Assembly (NCBI RefSeq): GCF_019320115.1
Contig: NC_089584.1
Coordinates: forward strand, 77,505,260-77,569,259
Reading direction: 5' to 3'
Source: Miscanthus floridulus
Taxonomy: Eukaryota; Streptophyta; Magnoliopsida; Poales; Poaceae
Length of the DNA: 64,000 bases
Part shown: one piece after another, positions 12,029-24,604 of the stretch
Layout of the letters: each line of letters opens with the position of its first letter
Position numbering within the stretch: the stretch's first letter is position 1
Program-made: the position numbers and the translations under genes
The notes under the pieces: model-generated
The model's database searches: none
What the model saw: the letters and a program-made list of their open reading frames with translations, nothing else
What the model was told of the DNA's origin: nothing

Positions 12029-15000
12029 GTGTTCAACCATGTTAGGGTCAAACCATCACACTTTGATGGTACATGCTATGATTATTGGAAGAGAAAAATA
12101 AAGATGTATTTGGGTTCAATTAATGACAAGGTGTGGGATGTGACCGAGAATGATTTTGTGATTCTTGATCCCACAAATCCAACCCCAAGAGAACTAGAGA
12201 ACAAGCAATGCAACACAATGGCGCTCAACACCATCTATAATGCCATTGATTCAAAAGTGTTTGAGCAAATCAAGGATCTTGAGAGAGCTAGTGAGGTGTG
12301 GAACAGATTGGAAGAAACATATGAGGGCACACCTGGTGGTCAAGAGTGCAAAATTGTACATTCTCAAGGATAAGTTGACAAGCTTCAAGATGAAGGATAA
12401 TGAGAGAATTCTAGGAGATGTTCCATAGAATGCAAGTGATTGTCAATGATCTCAAGAGTTTGGGTGAGAAAGTATAGAATGATGATTTCTCTCATCGGTT
12501 CTTGATGTGCCTACCTTCAAGGTTTGAAACATTGAGATTGATAATCATAAGAGAAGGATTGAAGGACATAGTCCCTAACCAAGTACTAGGTGATGTCATG
12601 ACACAAGAGACATACCATGTGGAAAGGGAGAGGGTTTACCTGAGATGAGAAGAAGGATGAAGGACAAGAAGAAGAAGAGTGTGGCATTCAAGTCTAGCAC
12701 ATCATCCAAGAGCAAGGGCAAAGCAAAGAAAGAAGAATCAAGTGATGATGAAGAAAGCTAGTGACTTTGACAATACATGGCTCTATTTGTGAAGAACTTT
12801 GGCAAGTTTATGAAGAAGAAGGGCTACAAGTCAAGAAAGAGAAGGGACAATTTCAAGAATAAAGACCAAGTGAGAAGGTGCATTAGATGCAAGAGCAAAG
12901 ATCACATCTTGGTGGATTGTCCATACAATAGTGACAATGAAGAGGATGAGAAGAAGAAGGAAAAAGGAAAAGAAGGAGAACAAGATGTCCTTCAAGAAGA
13001 AGAAGAAGGGTGGCTCTTATGTGGTGACTTGGGATAGTGATGCTTCTTCAGGATAGTGATGAGTCTAGTGATGATGAAGAAGACATCCAAGAATAAGGCA
13101 CTTGCAAGTATCAGCCATCAACAACAAGCCTTCTCTCTTCGACACACCATCATATTTCATGGCTAAGTCCTCTAAGGTAAAATATAATGAAAGTGATGGT
13201 GATGATTGTGAAAGTGATGATTGTAGGAGCGATGATGATGATGAGGAGTACTTCAAAGAGGTGCTCATGGACATGATGGAACAAGCTCATGAGTGTTTTG
13301 AGCTAAAAAGAAAGGAAGTGCAAAGACTTGCGCAAGAAATGCAAATCTCTTGAGAAAGCCTTTGATGAGCTCAATGCTACTCACGAGAGGCTAATGGAAG
13401 CCTATGAGAAGTTTGTTAAAGCTCACTCTAAGCTTGAAAAGGCTCACTCTTCTCTTCTATATCAAGACAAGCATATGGTTGTTGTATCATGTGACGTGGG
13501 CTTGACTTGTGATATTATTGATGAATCTTTCTACAAGCCCATTGTTGTTGCTCCTACTGACTCTTCTTGTAGCACTTTCACTTCTACTTCACCTTTGAGT
13601 GATGGTTTCACTTGTGATGCCTCACTAATGGTGGAGAATGAGACTCTCAAGAAGGAGGTGAATGAGCACACTCGTGCCTTAGGCAATACCTATGGTGGAG
13701 ATGCCCACTTGCTAAAGTGCTTAGGTAGCCAAAGGTTTTCTCTCAACAAAGAGAGATTAGGCTAACCTCTAAGAAAGGCAAGGGCAACTTTGCTACTCAC
13801 AAGACTAGTTTTGTGAAGGATAATGGTCGGTTTTATAATAGATGCAAGCAAGTTGGGCACATAGAACAATATTACAAGAACAAACCAACCAATGTATCCT
13901 CAATTAAATTTGATTCTTGTTATATGCTGACCAAGGGTGTGCAATGGTGTGCATGCTAAGTTCATTGGTACACCAATTATGGGCTCAAAGAAGAAAGTCA
14001 TTTGGGTGCCAAAGGCCTTAGTCACTAACCTTCAAGGGATCCAAGCAAGTTTGGGTACCTAAAAAGAATTGATCTTCTTTGTTGGTCAATTACAAAGCCA
14101 GAGGAAGGCATTAGTGTGCTTGATAGTGGGTGCACACAACATATGACCGATGATTCAAGAATGTTCAATTCAATCAACACCAATGATAGTAGTGGTTATG
14201 ATAGCATCACATTTGGTGACAATAGGCAAAGGCAAGGTCAAAGGGCTTGGTAAGATTGCAATATCCAATGATTTGAGCATTTCCAATGTGCTACTAGTAG
14301 AGAGATTGAACTTCAACCTATTATCAGTAGCTCAATTGTGTGATCTTGGTTTAAGTGCATATTTGGTGTGGATGATGTAGAGATCATAAGTGTAGATGGC
14401 TCTAACTTAATCTTCAAAGGCTTTAGATATGAGAATCTATACTTTAGGTTGATTTCAATGCTAGTGAAACTCAATTGTTAACATAGTTTGCTCTCTAAGT
14501 CTAGCATGGGTTGGTTATAGGCATAGAAGGCTTGGTCATGTTGGAATGAAACAATTGAACAAATTGATTAAGCATGATCTAGTAAGGGGCTTGAAGGATG
14601 TCACATTTGAGAAGGATAAGTTATGTAGTGCATGTCAAGCCAGAAAGTAAGTTGGCAACACACATCCTAAGAAAAGCATCATGAGCACATCTAGAGCATT
14701 TGAGTTATTGCACATAGATTTGTTTGGGCCAACAACTTATACTAGCATTGGTGAAAACAAATATGGATTTTTGATAGTGGATGATCTCACTAGATATACA
14801 TGGGTGTTCTTTCTTGTTGATATGAGTGATGTATTTGCAACCTTCAAGACATTCATCAAGAGAATACACAATGAGTTTGAAATAACCATCAAGAAAGTGA
14901 GAAGTGACAATTGTAGTGAATTCAAGAATACTAGAATTGATGAGCTATGTGCTGAATTTGGAATTAGACATTAAGTCTTGGCCTAAGTATACTCTAGAAT

Positions 15001-17325
15001 CAAATGGACCTTAGTTGAGAGGAAGAATAGAACCTTGATTGACATGGCAAGATCAATGCTAAGTGAGTACAATGTTAGTCATTTATTTTGGGCCAAAGCA
15101 ATCAACACGCATGCTACTATAGCAACCAGTCTCTATTATCACCTAATGTTGGAGAAGACACCATATGAGCTCTTAAATGGTAGAAAGCCCAATATTGCAT
15201 ATTTTTAGGGTTTTTGGGTTGCAAATGCTATATATTGAAGAAAGGCACTAGATTGAGCAAGTTTAAGAAGAAATACTGATGAAGGCTTCTTGCTTGGATT
15301 ACTCTACTACTAGTAAGGCTTATAGAGTTTGAAATTTAGCTAGTGGTACTCTTGAGGAGGTGCATGATGTTGAATTTGATGAAACCAATGGTTCTTAAGA
15401 GGAAGATGAGAATCTAGATGATGTGAAGAGGCACTCAATTAGTCAATGCAATGAAGAAGATGGATATTGTCATGATATAAGGCCTAGAGAGGATGATTGA
15501 TATTGAAGATGACAAGAATCAAGTACTCTCTATCTCAAATGTGCAAGCTAGTGATTCTCATGATCAAAATCAAGCTAGTGCAAGTAATGACAAAGAGCAA
15601 GATCAACAACAAGTGGCTAGTACATCACCTCAACCAAATAATCAACCAAGTGCAAGCAATCAAGTTCAAGTGCTCCAACCAACCAATGTTGCAAGAGATC
15701 ATCCATTGGACTCTATAATTAGGTGATATCTCAAGAGGTGTGCAAACAAGATCAAGATTGGCATCATTTTGTGAACATTTCTCATTTGTGTCATCCATTG
15801 AACCAAAGAAGAGATGAAGCTTTGAAGGATGTTGATTGGGTGAATGCTATGCATGAAGAGCTAAACAACTTCATAAGAAATCAAGTATGAGAGTTAGTTG
15901 AGAGGCCTAAGGATAATAATGTGATTGGAACAAAATAGGTCTTTTGGAACAAGCAAGATTAAGATGGGATAGTAGTAAGGAACAAAGCAAGATTAGTGGC
16001 TCAAGGTTACACTCAAGTTGAAGGTCTTGACATTAGAGAAACTTATGCCCCAGGTTGCAAGATTGGAAGCAATTAGGATCTTGTTAGCCTATGCTTGTGC
16101 CCACAATATCAAGTTGTACCAAATTGATGTGAAGAGTGCATTTCTCAATGGGTATATCAATGAGCTTGTCTATGTTGAGCAACCTACCTAGATTTGAAGA
16201 TGACAAGAAACCCAACCATGTCTACAAGTTGAAGAAGACTTTGTATGGATTGAAACAAGCACCAAGAGCATGGTATGAGAGGTTGAGGGATTTTCTACTC
16301 TCTAAGGGATTCAAGATGGCAAGGTTGACACCACTCTCTTCACCAAGAAGATAGGCAATGACTTGTTTGTGTTGCAAATCTATGCTGATGACATTATATT
16401 TGGATCAATCAATTAAGATTTTTGTAAGGAGTTTAAAAAGATTATGATAAATGAGTTTGAGATGTCCATGATTGGAGAGCTTAATTACTTTCTTGGTCTT
16501 CAATTCAAGCAAATGAAGAATGATACATTTGTGAGTCAAGGCAAGTACATCAAAGACATGCTCAAGAAGTTTGGAATGGATGATGCTAAAGCTATTAGTA
16601 CACCAATGGGGACAAATGAAAGCTTGGATAGTGATGTTAGTGGTAATATGATGGATCAAAAGATGTATCGGACTATGATTGACTCTATATGACCACAACA
16701 TGGCCGGATGTGATGTTTAGTGTATACATGTGTGCAAGATTTCAAACCTCACTAAGAGAAAGTCATTTGAAGGCAATAAAGAGAATTTTGAGGTACTTGA
16801 AGCATATATAAAATGTTGGATTGTGGTATCCCAAAGGAGCTAGATTTGAGTTAATTGGATATTCGGACTCTGATTATGCAGGATGCAAAGTTGAGAGAAA
16901 GAACACATCGGGCACATGTCAAATATTGGGAAGATCACTTGTGTCTTGGTCATCAAAGAAACAAAATAGTATAGCACTTTCAACTGCTAAAGCGAAGTAC
17001 ATTTCGGCCAGTAGTTGTTGTGCTCAATTACTTTGGATGAATGCTACTGAGTGATTTCAGAATCAAATTCAAACAAGTGCCATTGCTATGTGACAATGAG
17101 AGTGCCATGAAGCTCACCAACAATCCAGTTCAACATTTAAGAACAAAGCATATTGATGTTCGTCACCATTTTATTAGAGATCACCAACAAAAAGAGGACA
17201 TTTGCATTAAAAGTGTGGACACCGATGATCAACTTGCTGATATTTTTACCAAGCCACTTGATGAGAAGAGGTTTTGCAAGCTAAGGAATGAATTGAATAT
17301 ACTTGAGTTCTCAAATATGTGTTGA
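12029..17325 (+). pseudogene. Copia gag-pol polyprotein, broken by stops and frameshifts
   Basis: Gag begins near 12029 with the copia UBN2-type domain (FDGTCYDYWKRKIKMYL). A CX2CX4HX4C zinc knuckle (CIRCKSKDHILVDC) follows at about 12873. The segment 13100-13760 encodes an acidic, coiled-coil-like linker. Protease: LDSGCTQHMT near 14120, with the DSG active site. The GAG-pre-integrase zinc region with CSACQARK lies at 14521-14655, and the integrase core at 14681-14974. Reverse transcriptase: ALYGLKQAPRAW-type block near 16240, and YADDIIFG at 16381. RNase H with the terminal LADIFTKPL block ends at the TGA 17323-17325. Many stops and frame changes, such as those near 12370, 12426, 14975 and 16350, mean no full polyprotein can be made from this copy. 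The true start codon is unclear. Confidence 0.85.
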
Positions 17326-18450
17326 TGCACCCTATTATATGACATGTCTCTCCTTCGAGCAAAGCAAGGTAAAATTGATTGACATGTCATTCATCCTTTG
17401 TTAAGGACTTGTTTAGTGCATCTAGTCATTCCTATCATGTCTTAGGCTCATTCATGAAAATTAAATGGATTTGATGCTTGGTACCACTATTGCTTCTATG
17501 TTTGAAATGATCTAGTGGTAGCATATGACATGTTTGTGGGCTTATGAACCTAGTGTTTAATCTAGAAAATGAGCTATAAGTGTTTAACTCAACATGGTCA
17601 AGATAACCCTTGAAATGAGGTGTGAAGAAGCTTGCCCTTAGATCAAACCGAGTTAAATATCTTTTGCAAGTGATCTAGATTGAACCAATTATGGGAAAAT
17701 GATCCTCCCTTAATATGGTTTCACCCCAACCAATCTAAAATTTGAGATCACCTTTTGTGGTATTTTATGCCAAAGGGGGAAAAGTAATTCACAAAGATAG
17801 TAAGATAGGGAGAGCAAATAAAATGAAATGGTAGTGGACGAGGATCAATTAAAATTTGAAGCACACAAGTAGGGGGAGCAAGCTCATAAAACTTGTTTGA
17901 TGCATTTGTATGTGCATTACATATATTTGCTTACATAGCACAAGTTTTTAAATTCCATATCCATGCTTGTGTGGTGTATGCTAGTTGTAGGATTGATTGA
18001 AGAAATGCAAAACTAGCATGCATAGGATGAAAGTTAGATGTGCCTTGCTCACTTTTCTAGTGGTACTAGAACCTTGCTTTTAATGTTGATCTCATGAGGT
18101 ATCTAGTGTTTGTGTTTTGCAAGTGCTATCCAACTAACCATAGTGCTAAGGATGGTATTATTGGCAACTCCAATTGGTATCACGCTTCAAAGGTCCATTC
18201 TTTACACCTTAGAATCATTTGGTAGTCATTACTCTCCCACACTTCCTAATCCATGCATATGTGCAAGCTTTCAAATCCAAACTCTTAGCACATATGTAGG
18301 GGAGCTAATGCTACCAATTTAGGTTTATGAAACTTGTCCATATCCTTTACACATGGTAAAATGCTTGGGCAAGCAATATGAATCCAAAAAAAATATTTCA
18401 TTAAAAATCTTTGTGAAAAGGTTGTCATCAATTACCAAAAAGGGGGAGAT
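17326..18450 (+). other. 3' spacer and polypurine tract of the copia element
   Basis: This is a 1.1-kb AT-rich stretch between RNase H and the 3' LTR without a convincing ORF. In SIRE-type elements this position can hold an env-like ORF, but I see none. AAAAAGGGGGAGA at about 18437-18449 directly before the LTR is the polypurine tract that primes plus-strand DNA. A second purine run (aaagggggaaaag) at about 17773 could be an internal tract. Confidence 0.6.
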
Positions 18451-18726
18451 TAAAAGTCTTAATTTGGTTTTGGATAATTGATAAAACCTAAGTACTAACC
18501 TATGTCATATAGTGTGATCATGAGCTAGGTCGATACACACCAAGTGATGGAGCAAGTTGGATGTCCATGGTGATGGAGATGGAGATGGACATGTGATGAT
18601 AGTGATCAAGCTCCAACTTGAAAAAGAAGAAGGAGAAAAATAAAAACCATGGAGATCAACGCAAAGGTATCAAATAAGTTTTTGTTTTGGCACTCAAGAC
18701 ACCATAGAGGGTGTGAGTGTGTTTAG
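18451..18726 (+). repeat. 3' LTR of the copia element, first part
   Basis: It is collinear with 10050-10313 of the 5' LTR and ends at gtgtgtttag, where the gypsy element begins. The last five bases, TTTAG (18722-18726), are the target-site duplication and recur at 42196-42200. The first dinucleotide is TA instead of TG. Confidence 0.9.
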
Positions 18727-21200
18727 TATAACACCCTAGGTGTTAAGCATGCATTTGGCATTGGTATTGCATGAGCACAAGCATCATTGATCATTCATGA
18801 GCATGAGCATCTCAAATTTTATCTCTATGATTGCTTATATCACATGTGTTGTTACTAAATGCTTCACATATGCTAGGATTTAAATGTGACCAATGTATAA
18901 AATGTTTGTGGGACCATAGGAGTACCTTAAACATGTTTAGAATGTCACATGGAATAACTTTGGTATTCATGACTTGGACCCATTTGGCCTCTAAGTCATG
19001 GTTATAGTGTATGCTTTTATTTTCAAGTTGTATGATTGACCTAAGTTGAACTATACTCTAGAGACTTTGCATAGCAGTGCACCCTTAAGCAAAGTTGTAG
19101 TACTTGACTAGAGTAACAACTTTTATTTTTGGGTCAAGAGTTAATTCAGCTAACATGGTCAAATAGGGCTCACAAGAATCAACAAAATACTGTTTCCAGC
19201 TTAGGAAAAATTGCTAAGTCATGAATTGAGTTTCTGTTTTGATGTACCCTACTTTGAAGCTTTGCCATTTGAAAACTATAGCGAATTAGATGTTACTCCC
19301 TAAAGCAAAGTTGTAGTTTACATGTAGCTCTACAACTTTTAGTAATGGAGTTTTTGTTAACTCACCATGGATTAGGAGATAGAGGTGGATGAACTTGCGC
19401 TGTCTGTCACTGATTTTGGGCCTGATGGCCACGAACACCGCGCCATCAGTGGCCGACCAGGGGTAGACCAGGCATGCCATGTGGCGGCTATACGCCAGTG
19501 CTGACTCGGTCGATCAGGCCAGCGTGGAGGGTTAAGGCACACGCCTCTATTGCTCACTCCATTTCACTATCACACCCCGCTCTCTCTCGCCGATGCCAGA
19601 GCAAAGCAGAGCACCATTCCACCGTGCCATCGCCATCGCTCCGCCGTGCCCGCTCACCTCCATCGTAGCTCCACCGGTTGATTCCTCACGCTAACAGCTC
19701 TACCACCTTCACCTCTACCTCCCCAAACCACTACTACCTGACATCACACCTTGGTAAGGCCCCATTTTGCCTCACTACCACCGTGCTATCACCAAAGCAC
19801 CGCCGTGCTTTTGGCTTGCCGTGGCCAGTCTACACAGAAGCACCTCCGCTCTCTCTCTCCCTCATCTTGTCTTCACCGTAGGTCCTAGCATCTTAACCCA
19901 TCGTCCATTTAAACACTGCCACCAGAGACCTCATCGTCAGTGAGCTATCGCCAGTCAAACACTATCCTCTATTCTATTTCACTGATGGGTGGGTCCCGTT
20001 GACCATGGGCCCTAGCTGTCAGCCTATGTATATTTTGATTTTCTGATTTATTTTCTAGATTTGAATGTATGTTTAAAAAATGCATATCTCAAGCTAGGAG
20101 TGTCCAATTTTGGTGAACCAAATTTTGTTGGATTCATTATGAAGTGTAGTATTTGATAAAAATATGAAATGCACTGTTTCTAGTAGTTTTTTAGGAGAAT
20201 TAAATGGAGCTAAATAAGTGCTTTTAAATCATTTGCAATCTTGTAAAATACATAACTTGAGCTAGGGAAGTGATAAAATTGTGATTCTAATTTTGCTGGT
20301 CTTGTGTTGACATGCTCTAGCTAGGAAAAATACTGAACTTGCAGTAAACTTGATTGGAGTATGGTCTTTCTATTTATCTTTTAATAAATGGTGTTTTTGA
20401 GGAAATTCATAAGGACAAAAATAAGTAACATATTGCCATGCAAATTTTTGTATAATGTTAATGGGTTTTAGGGAAGCTAAGAAAAATATGAAATCTATTG
20501 CTTGGCACTTTTCAATAGGCTAAACTATTTTTTTGCTAAAATAAACCTAAGCAACTTGTCATTTTTGTATAGAGGGCTATACTTATCCAATTGGCATGAA
20601 ATTTGCATAGTAGATTTTGGGGTCATATGTATGCTGCTGTAATTTTCTCTGAATTTATGGAGCACTGGAAATATTTATCTCATAAATCACCTTATTATAT
20701 AAAGAAATTAATAAAGGTATCTAAATACATTAGTTTGGCATAAACATAATATTTTTTGTAGTCCTTGTGATGCATTTGATCTGCTAATAATGGTAGTTGT
20801 GCTTGAAGTTGATTGGTTATAAGCAACTACTTAATTATTGCTTTATAATTCTGCTAGATGGCTGTAGGAGTAGTTTCTATTGTATTGGTAAATTCATGAT
20901 GATAATTACATTTTCTGTGAAACTTGTTATTAACAAAGTTGTAGATAACTTACTGATCTTACTTGTGTCATATTTTCATGGTAATAGACTAAGTGGTTTG
21001 GGAGTTATAGCTATTAGAAGTCTGCTGTTAGAATTTGCTTAGCTACTAGACAAATCTAGATGATTGAATTGTTTAACCTAGATAGCTATTAAATGTTCTT
21101 GTAATTACTAAATGAAATTTGTAGGCAATTTTATGAGCTTTCCAGAAAGTCCTAGATCATAGCAATTGGTTGAGTAAAACTCCAGTTATGATCTAACCTT
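18727..21200 (+). repeat. 5' LTR of element 1, truncated at its 3' side
   Basis: It is collinear with 37860 to about 40310 of the 3' LTR, with small indels such as 21 extra bases near 18820. Collinearity stops near 21195 after gagtaaaactcca. The last 1.9 kb of the LTR is missing, and ORF0 sequence follows at once. It retains the GC-rich leader (about 19400-19900) and the splice-donor-like ttggtaag at 19751-19758. The hairpin AAAGTTGTAG / CTACAACTTT is at 19307-19339. The boundary is accurate to about 20 bases. Confidence 0.8.
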
Positions 21201-21204
21201 TTTG

Positions 21205-22183
21205 GCACTATTTGGGACTCGCACTTTACTGTGGAGGGCACTGCACTATCGGGTATGCTAAACCGCCTCGCTATTTTTGGAGCGAAGTGGTAACTGAGGG
21301 ACAACGGTGGTATGACGTGTGGATCACTATTGCCGCCCATGTGGACAACCCTTAGTGGTAAGGATGGAGTATCGAGTCAGATGGATAGACCCCTTGGGAG
21401 GGTGCCCAAGTGGCCGCTTTTGAAGTTCTTAGCGAAATCTATCAGTAATTTGGTGATGAGCTTGTCAATGGGCCCGTTGGATCTTTCCCTTGAGTAGATG
21501 CATCGTAGACCATTTGGACCTAGCCAGGCGGTAATGCTTTGGTAAGAGACTGGGATGAAAGAGCAGGAAGTAGTAATGCTGCCATGAGTGCCCTGTATGC
21601 AGTTATGAAGATGTTTTACTCTCACTAGGATAGTTACATCAGTTGTATGCAAGAACTCCAAAGAGCATAGGCTGCACAGCGTAGGATGCAAGGACATGTG
21701 TGTAGGCACCGAAGGGCAGTTAGAGCAGCTCGGAATGAGATAGGTAATTAGATGATAGCCTTGGAAGCTCATCGGGGGTAGTTTGTCCATGCTATTGCCA
21801 AAAGAGATGCAACTAGGGTTGAGTTATATGACGTCCATGCTGAGAGAGATGAGGTCATTCGCCTTGCTAAGACTAGGGAGACAGCTAGGATCCAGACTAT
21901 GTTCTAGGCTACTTGGTAGGCAACGGAGTTTGATCTTAGAGAGTAGGAACTCATACGCTAGATTAGGGAGCTTCAGCTAGATGTTCATCATCTCAATAAC
22001 ATGGTGAACCCAATTCTTCCTCTAGCTCCAGCGATGGAAGAAGATTCCAATGTGTTGATTGCTGAGGACGAGGGCATGGAGGTGGACACCGAGGATGAGC
22101 CTGAAGAGGAGGAGATTGAGCCTTTTGAGGACAACCATGGTGATGGTGTGTTTGACATCGACAGCGACCACCCTAAGGAGTAG
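21205..22183 (+). pseudogene. ORF0 of element 1, 5'-truncated and broken
   Basis: This segment is homologous to ORF0 of element 2 (55023-55932). Shared points are a Pro-Pro-Arg-Tyr-Phe-like patch near 21265, a helical charged middle part, and an acidic C-terminus (22001-22183, rich in Glu and Asp) ending in TAG 22181-22183. The N-terminal part, where element 2 has its histone-H3-like tail, is absent because the deletion joins LTR sequence to ORF0 near 21200. Many in-frame stops show decay. The function is unknown; I recognise no known fold beyond the likely coiled coil. Confidence 0.6.
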
Positions 22184-22817
22184 CTTAGCTACAATATCTA
22201 GCTAGATGTGTTAGCTCTTTATCTTCGATCCTTATGTAATGAACTCGTAATGTAGGTTTCAATTTCATGATTGATCCCTTTTGATATTATTGGAACCGTG
22301 CATGTAATACATGTGGTTATTGCACTTTTTAATGAATTCCTAGTTGTTTTTGGCAAGAAATTTTTTTTGGCATGTACGAAACGCGTTGCGAGTATGATAA
22401 GTGGTCCTATTGGTGATGTTATGTTGTGAAAACAAATTATTATGCCTCTATATTATTATATGAATTTAAGATTCTCTCCAGTAATTACAGTATGGCATGA
22501 TTATACAATTCTTTTGTAATCTCTTGACATCATCCAATAATCACTTGTTGTTGTAATTTTGGAGATGACTCGCACTCATGGAGGGGTCGATACCAGTCAT
22601 GATGGTGATGATGATCTCCCACCACCATTGTACCCCATGCCAGTGGAAATGATGGCCTAGATCCTAGAGACCCAACGGTCTATGGGGGAAATACTGTGTG
22701 GGCTTGCGCAGAACACCGATCGTGGACGTGGATGGGACCAACACCAGTGACCTAAACCAAATCAGTACAGTAAATTCAAGCCCTTTTTCAACACTAAACC
22801 TCCTATCTTTAAGGAGG

Positions 22818-24604
22818 TGTTGACACAGAATTTTGTCCCATGCCAAGGGCACACGAGCAAGCTAGAAGGGTCCACTCGATGGAGCTAGAGATCCACCTAG
22901 CTTCAGCGCAGGGATGGTCGATCCTGCGCACTCCTTCTGAGACATGCCAGTCAATTTGACCCTATAATTGACAAGGAGAGAAAGTTTATCAGTAATTTAA
23001 GGTAGAACATGCCGGTGATACCAGACAGTTCTAAATGTGCGGCTCTGAGAGCTGATATGAAAGGAGATAGACTAAATAGTCGATTCTAGCATATTCATAA
23101 GAATAAATCAGTTAAAGCTCGTGGGGTTGTGTAAGAAGAATCGGTTATTATTCAGGATGAATATCATTATTTAGACAAATAGTGGTCAATGGCAATAAGT
23201 TGTCAACAGTAATTAATTCATGCTAAGCCAATGACTACGAGTAACCAAACCTCTTTTTATGTAAAAGAAATAGCTCATCATCATTTAACCATTTAATAAA
23301 GATAAATCTAATGAACATATTAGATCTCATCTATCACTATGACCAGTGGGGCATGAGGCAGAATCATGCAGACTGTAGAAACAACAATAGACTCGACGAC
23401 CCTAACTTATTACTAATATCAGTGGGGCATGAGGCAAAATCATGCAGGCCATAATACAATAATAAGATCATGGGGCTAACACATCTTTCAACCTATCCCT
23501 ACTTCAGCGATGTCATGATGTGAACTATTCGTGAAAGCGCTCGATATCGGCTAAAATAGCTGATTCAGGCATAACGCACAGTTAAGGTCATGCCCTCTCA
23601 AGAACAGATCTATCAAGTAACGATCCCCACTCCATGGTGCTAACAGTGGGGTGTGAGGCAGAATTACACAAGCCATGATAATGGGCCATGGAACAGTTTT
23701 GGCTAGCCAATAAATCTACTCAAGATCAGACACACCTTAACCGCACACTATGCATGATCAAGATTGATATAAAATAGCCGATAAAACATAACTCATTGTT
23801 TAGAGTGCAGATTAGATCAGTTTAGATTAACAAACAATGGTTAAACAAGATATAAGGCCGATCTCGATCAATCCCAATCGAGCGAAGTGATATTGCTGTA
23901 ATTAAATAAATAATGGAAGCAATAAGCAATATCGGTAACTTAATGAATCTATCCGAAGGAACGCCACCCTTAGATAGAGCCGATAACTTGACCTTAATCT
24001 AGTTTGAACAGTGAAGGTAAACCGAATCGATGCGGCCTTACTTGAACTAGACAAGAATCGATAACTAACTTATACCAGAGTCGCAGTGGGGGTTGACCGG
24101 ATCGATGCAGTCATATGAATAGAGGTATAAGCCATGACGGTACTTACATACAAGCAGTGGAGGTCAATCGGATTGATGCAACTGTACTTGTTGAAGAACT
24201 CATCGAGATCTACTCTACTCCTACTCCTACTCCTAAGGGGTGGTCAAAGCCAAAAAATGTAAATAACTTATATTGGATTGATTGTGTCCTTTTTATAATT
24301 GCTGGGCTTTGATATTTATACCCGGGACCTGCGCATGACTTCTATCTAAGCATGACTCATCACAATCTTTGACTCTAGAGAAAACATTCCTGATTTAAGA
24401 TAACTTGGACTCTAATCTTTCCCTTTTTGTAGAATCCAACAGGTCTTGTCCTGGCATCGATCGTAGCCTTTGTCGTTATCTGTTGGCGCTATCTGAAAAA
24501 AGCCGATTCTAGTTTTGCATCCTGCATGCGATTGATTCCTTGATGACATGATCTTGGGAGCTTTTAAGTCCCTACGACTCTTCTTCCAAATTTTGATGTA
24601 AACA
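22818..24604 (-). repeat. 3' LTR of the nested Tat-like element
   Basis: This left-hand LTR (1787 bp) is collinear with 32048-33688 apart from indels. One indel is about 130 bases of extra sequence near 24010-24150. It holds three imperfect copies of a gtggggcatgaggcagaat motif (23346, 23422, 23646). The polypurine tract lies just right of it (minus strand TTGGGGGGCATG, 24605-24616). Confidence 0.88.

Larger units (their letters stand above)
10050..18726 (+). mobile_element. Ty1/copia retrotransposon, SIRE/Maximus-like; 3' LTR split
   Basis: The order is 5' LTR, tRNA-iMet-type primer site, gag, protease, integrase, reverse transcriptase, RNase H, a long 3' spacer, polypurine tract and 3' LTR. 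The gene order PR-INT-RT-RH defines Ty1/copia. The long LTR (1.9 kb), a coiled-coil linker after gag and about 1.1 kb of spacer after pol fit the SIRE/Maximus group (relatives of Opie and Ji). The 3' LTR stops at 18726 where a gypsy element inserted; it resumes at 42196 and is cut again at 42934. The bases before the 5' LTR are gcgcg (10045-10049), but the matching duplication is outside the window. Confidence 0.85.

Noticed and set aside
14737..14925. Antisense ORF within the copia integrase
   Set aside because: It is a shadow of the integrase core on the other strand and has no own features.
17326..18450. env-like gene in the SIRE-type copia element
   Set aside because: The position is right, but no long frame, signal peptide or membrane segment is visible; the 70-codon frame at 18110 is not convincing.
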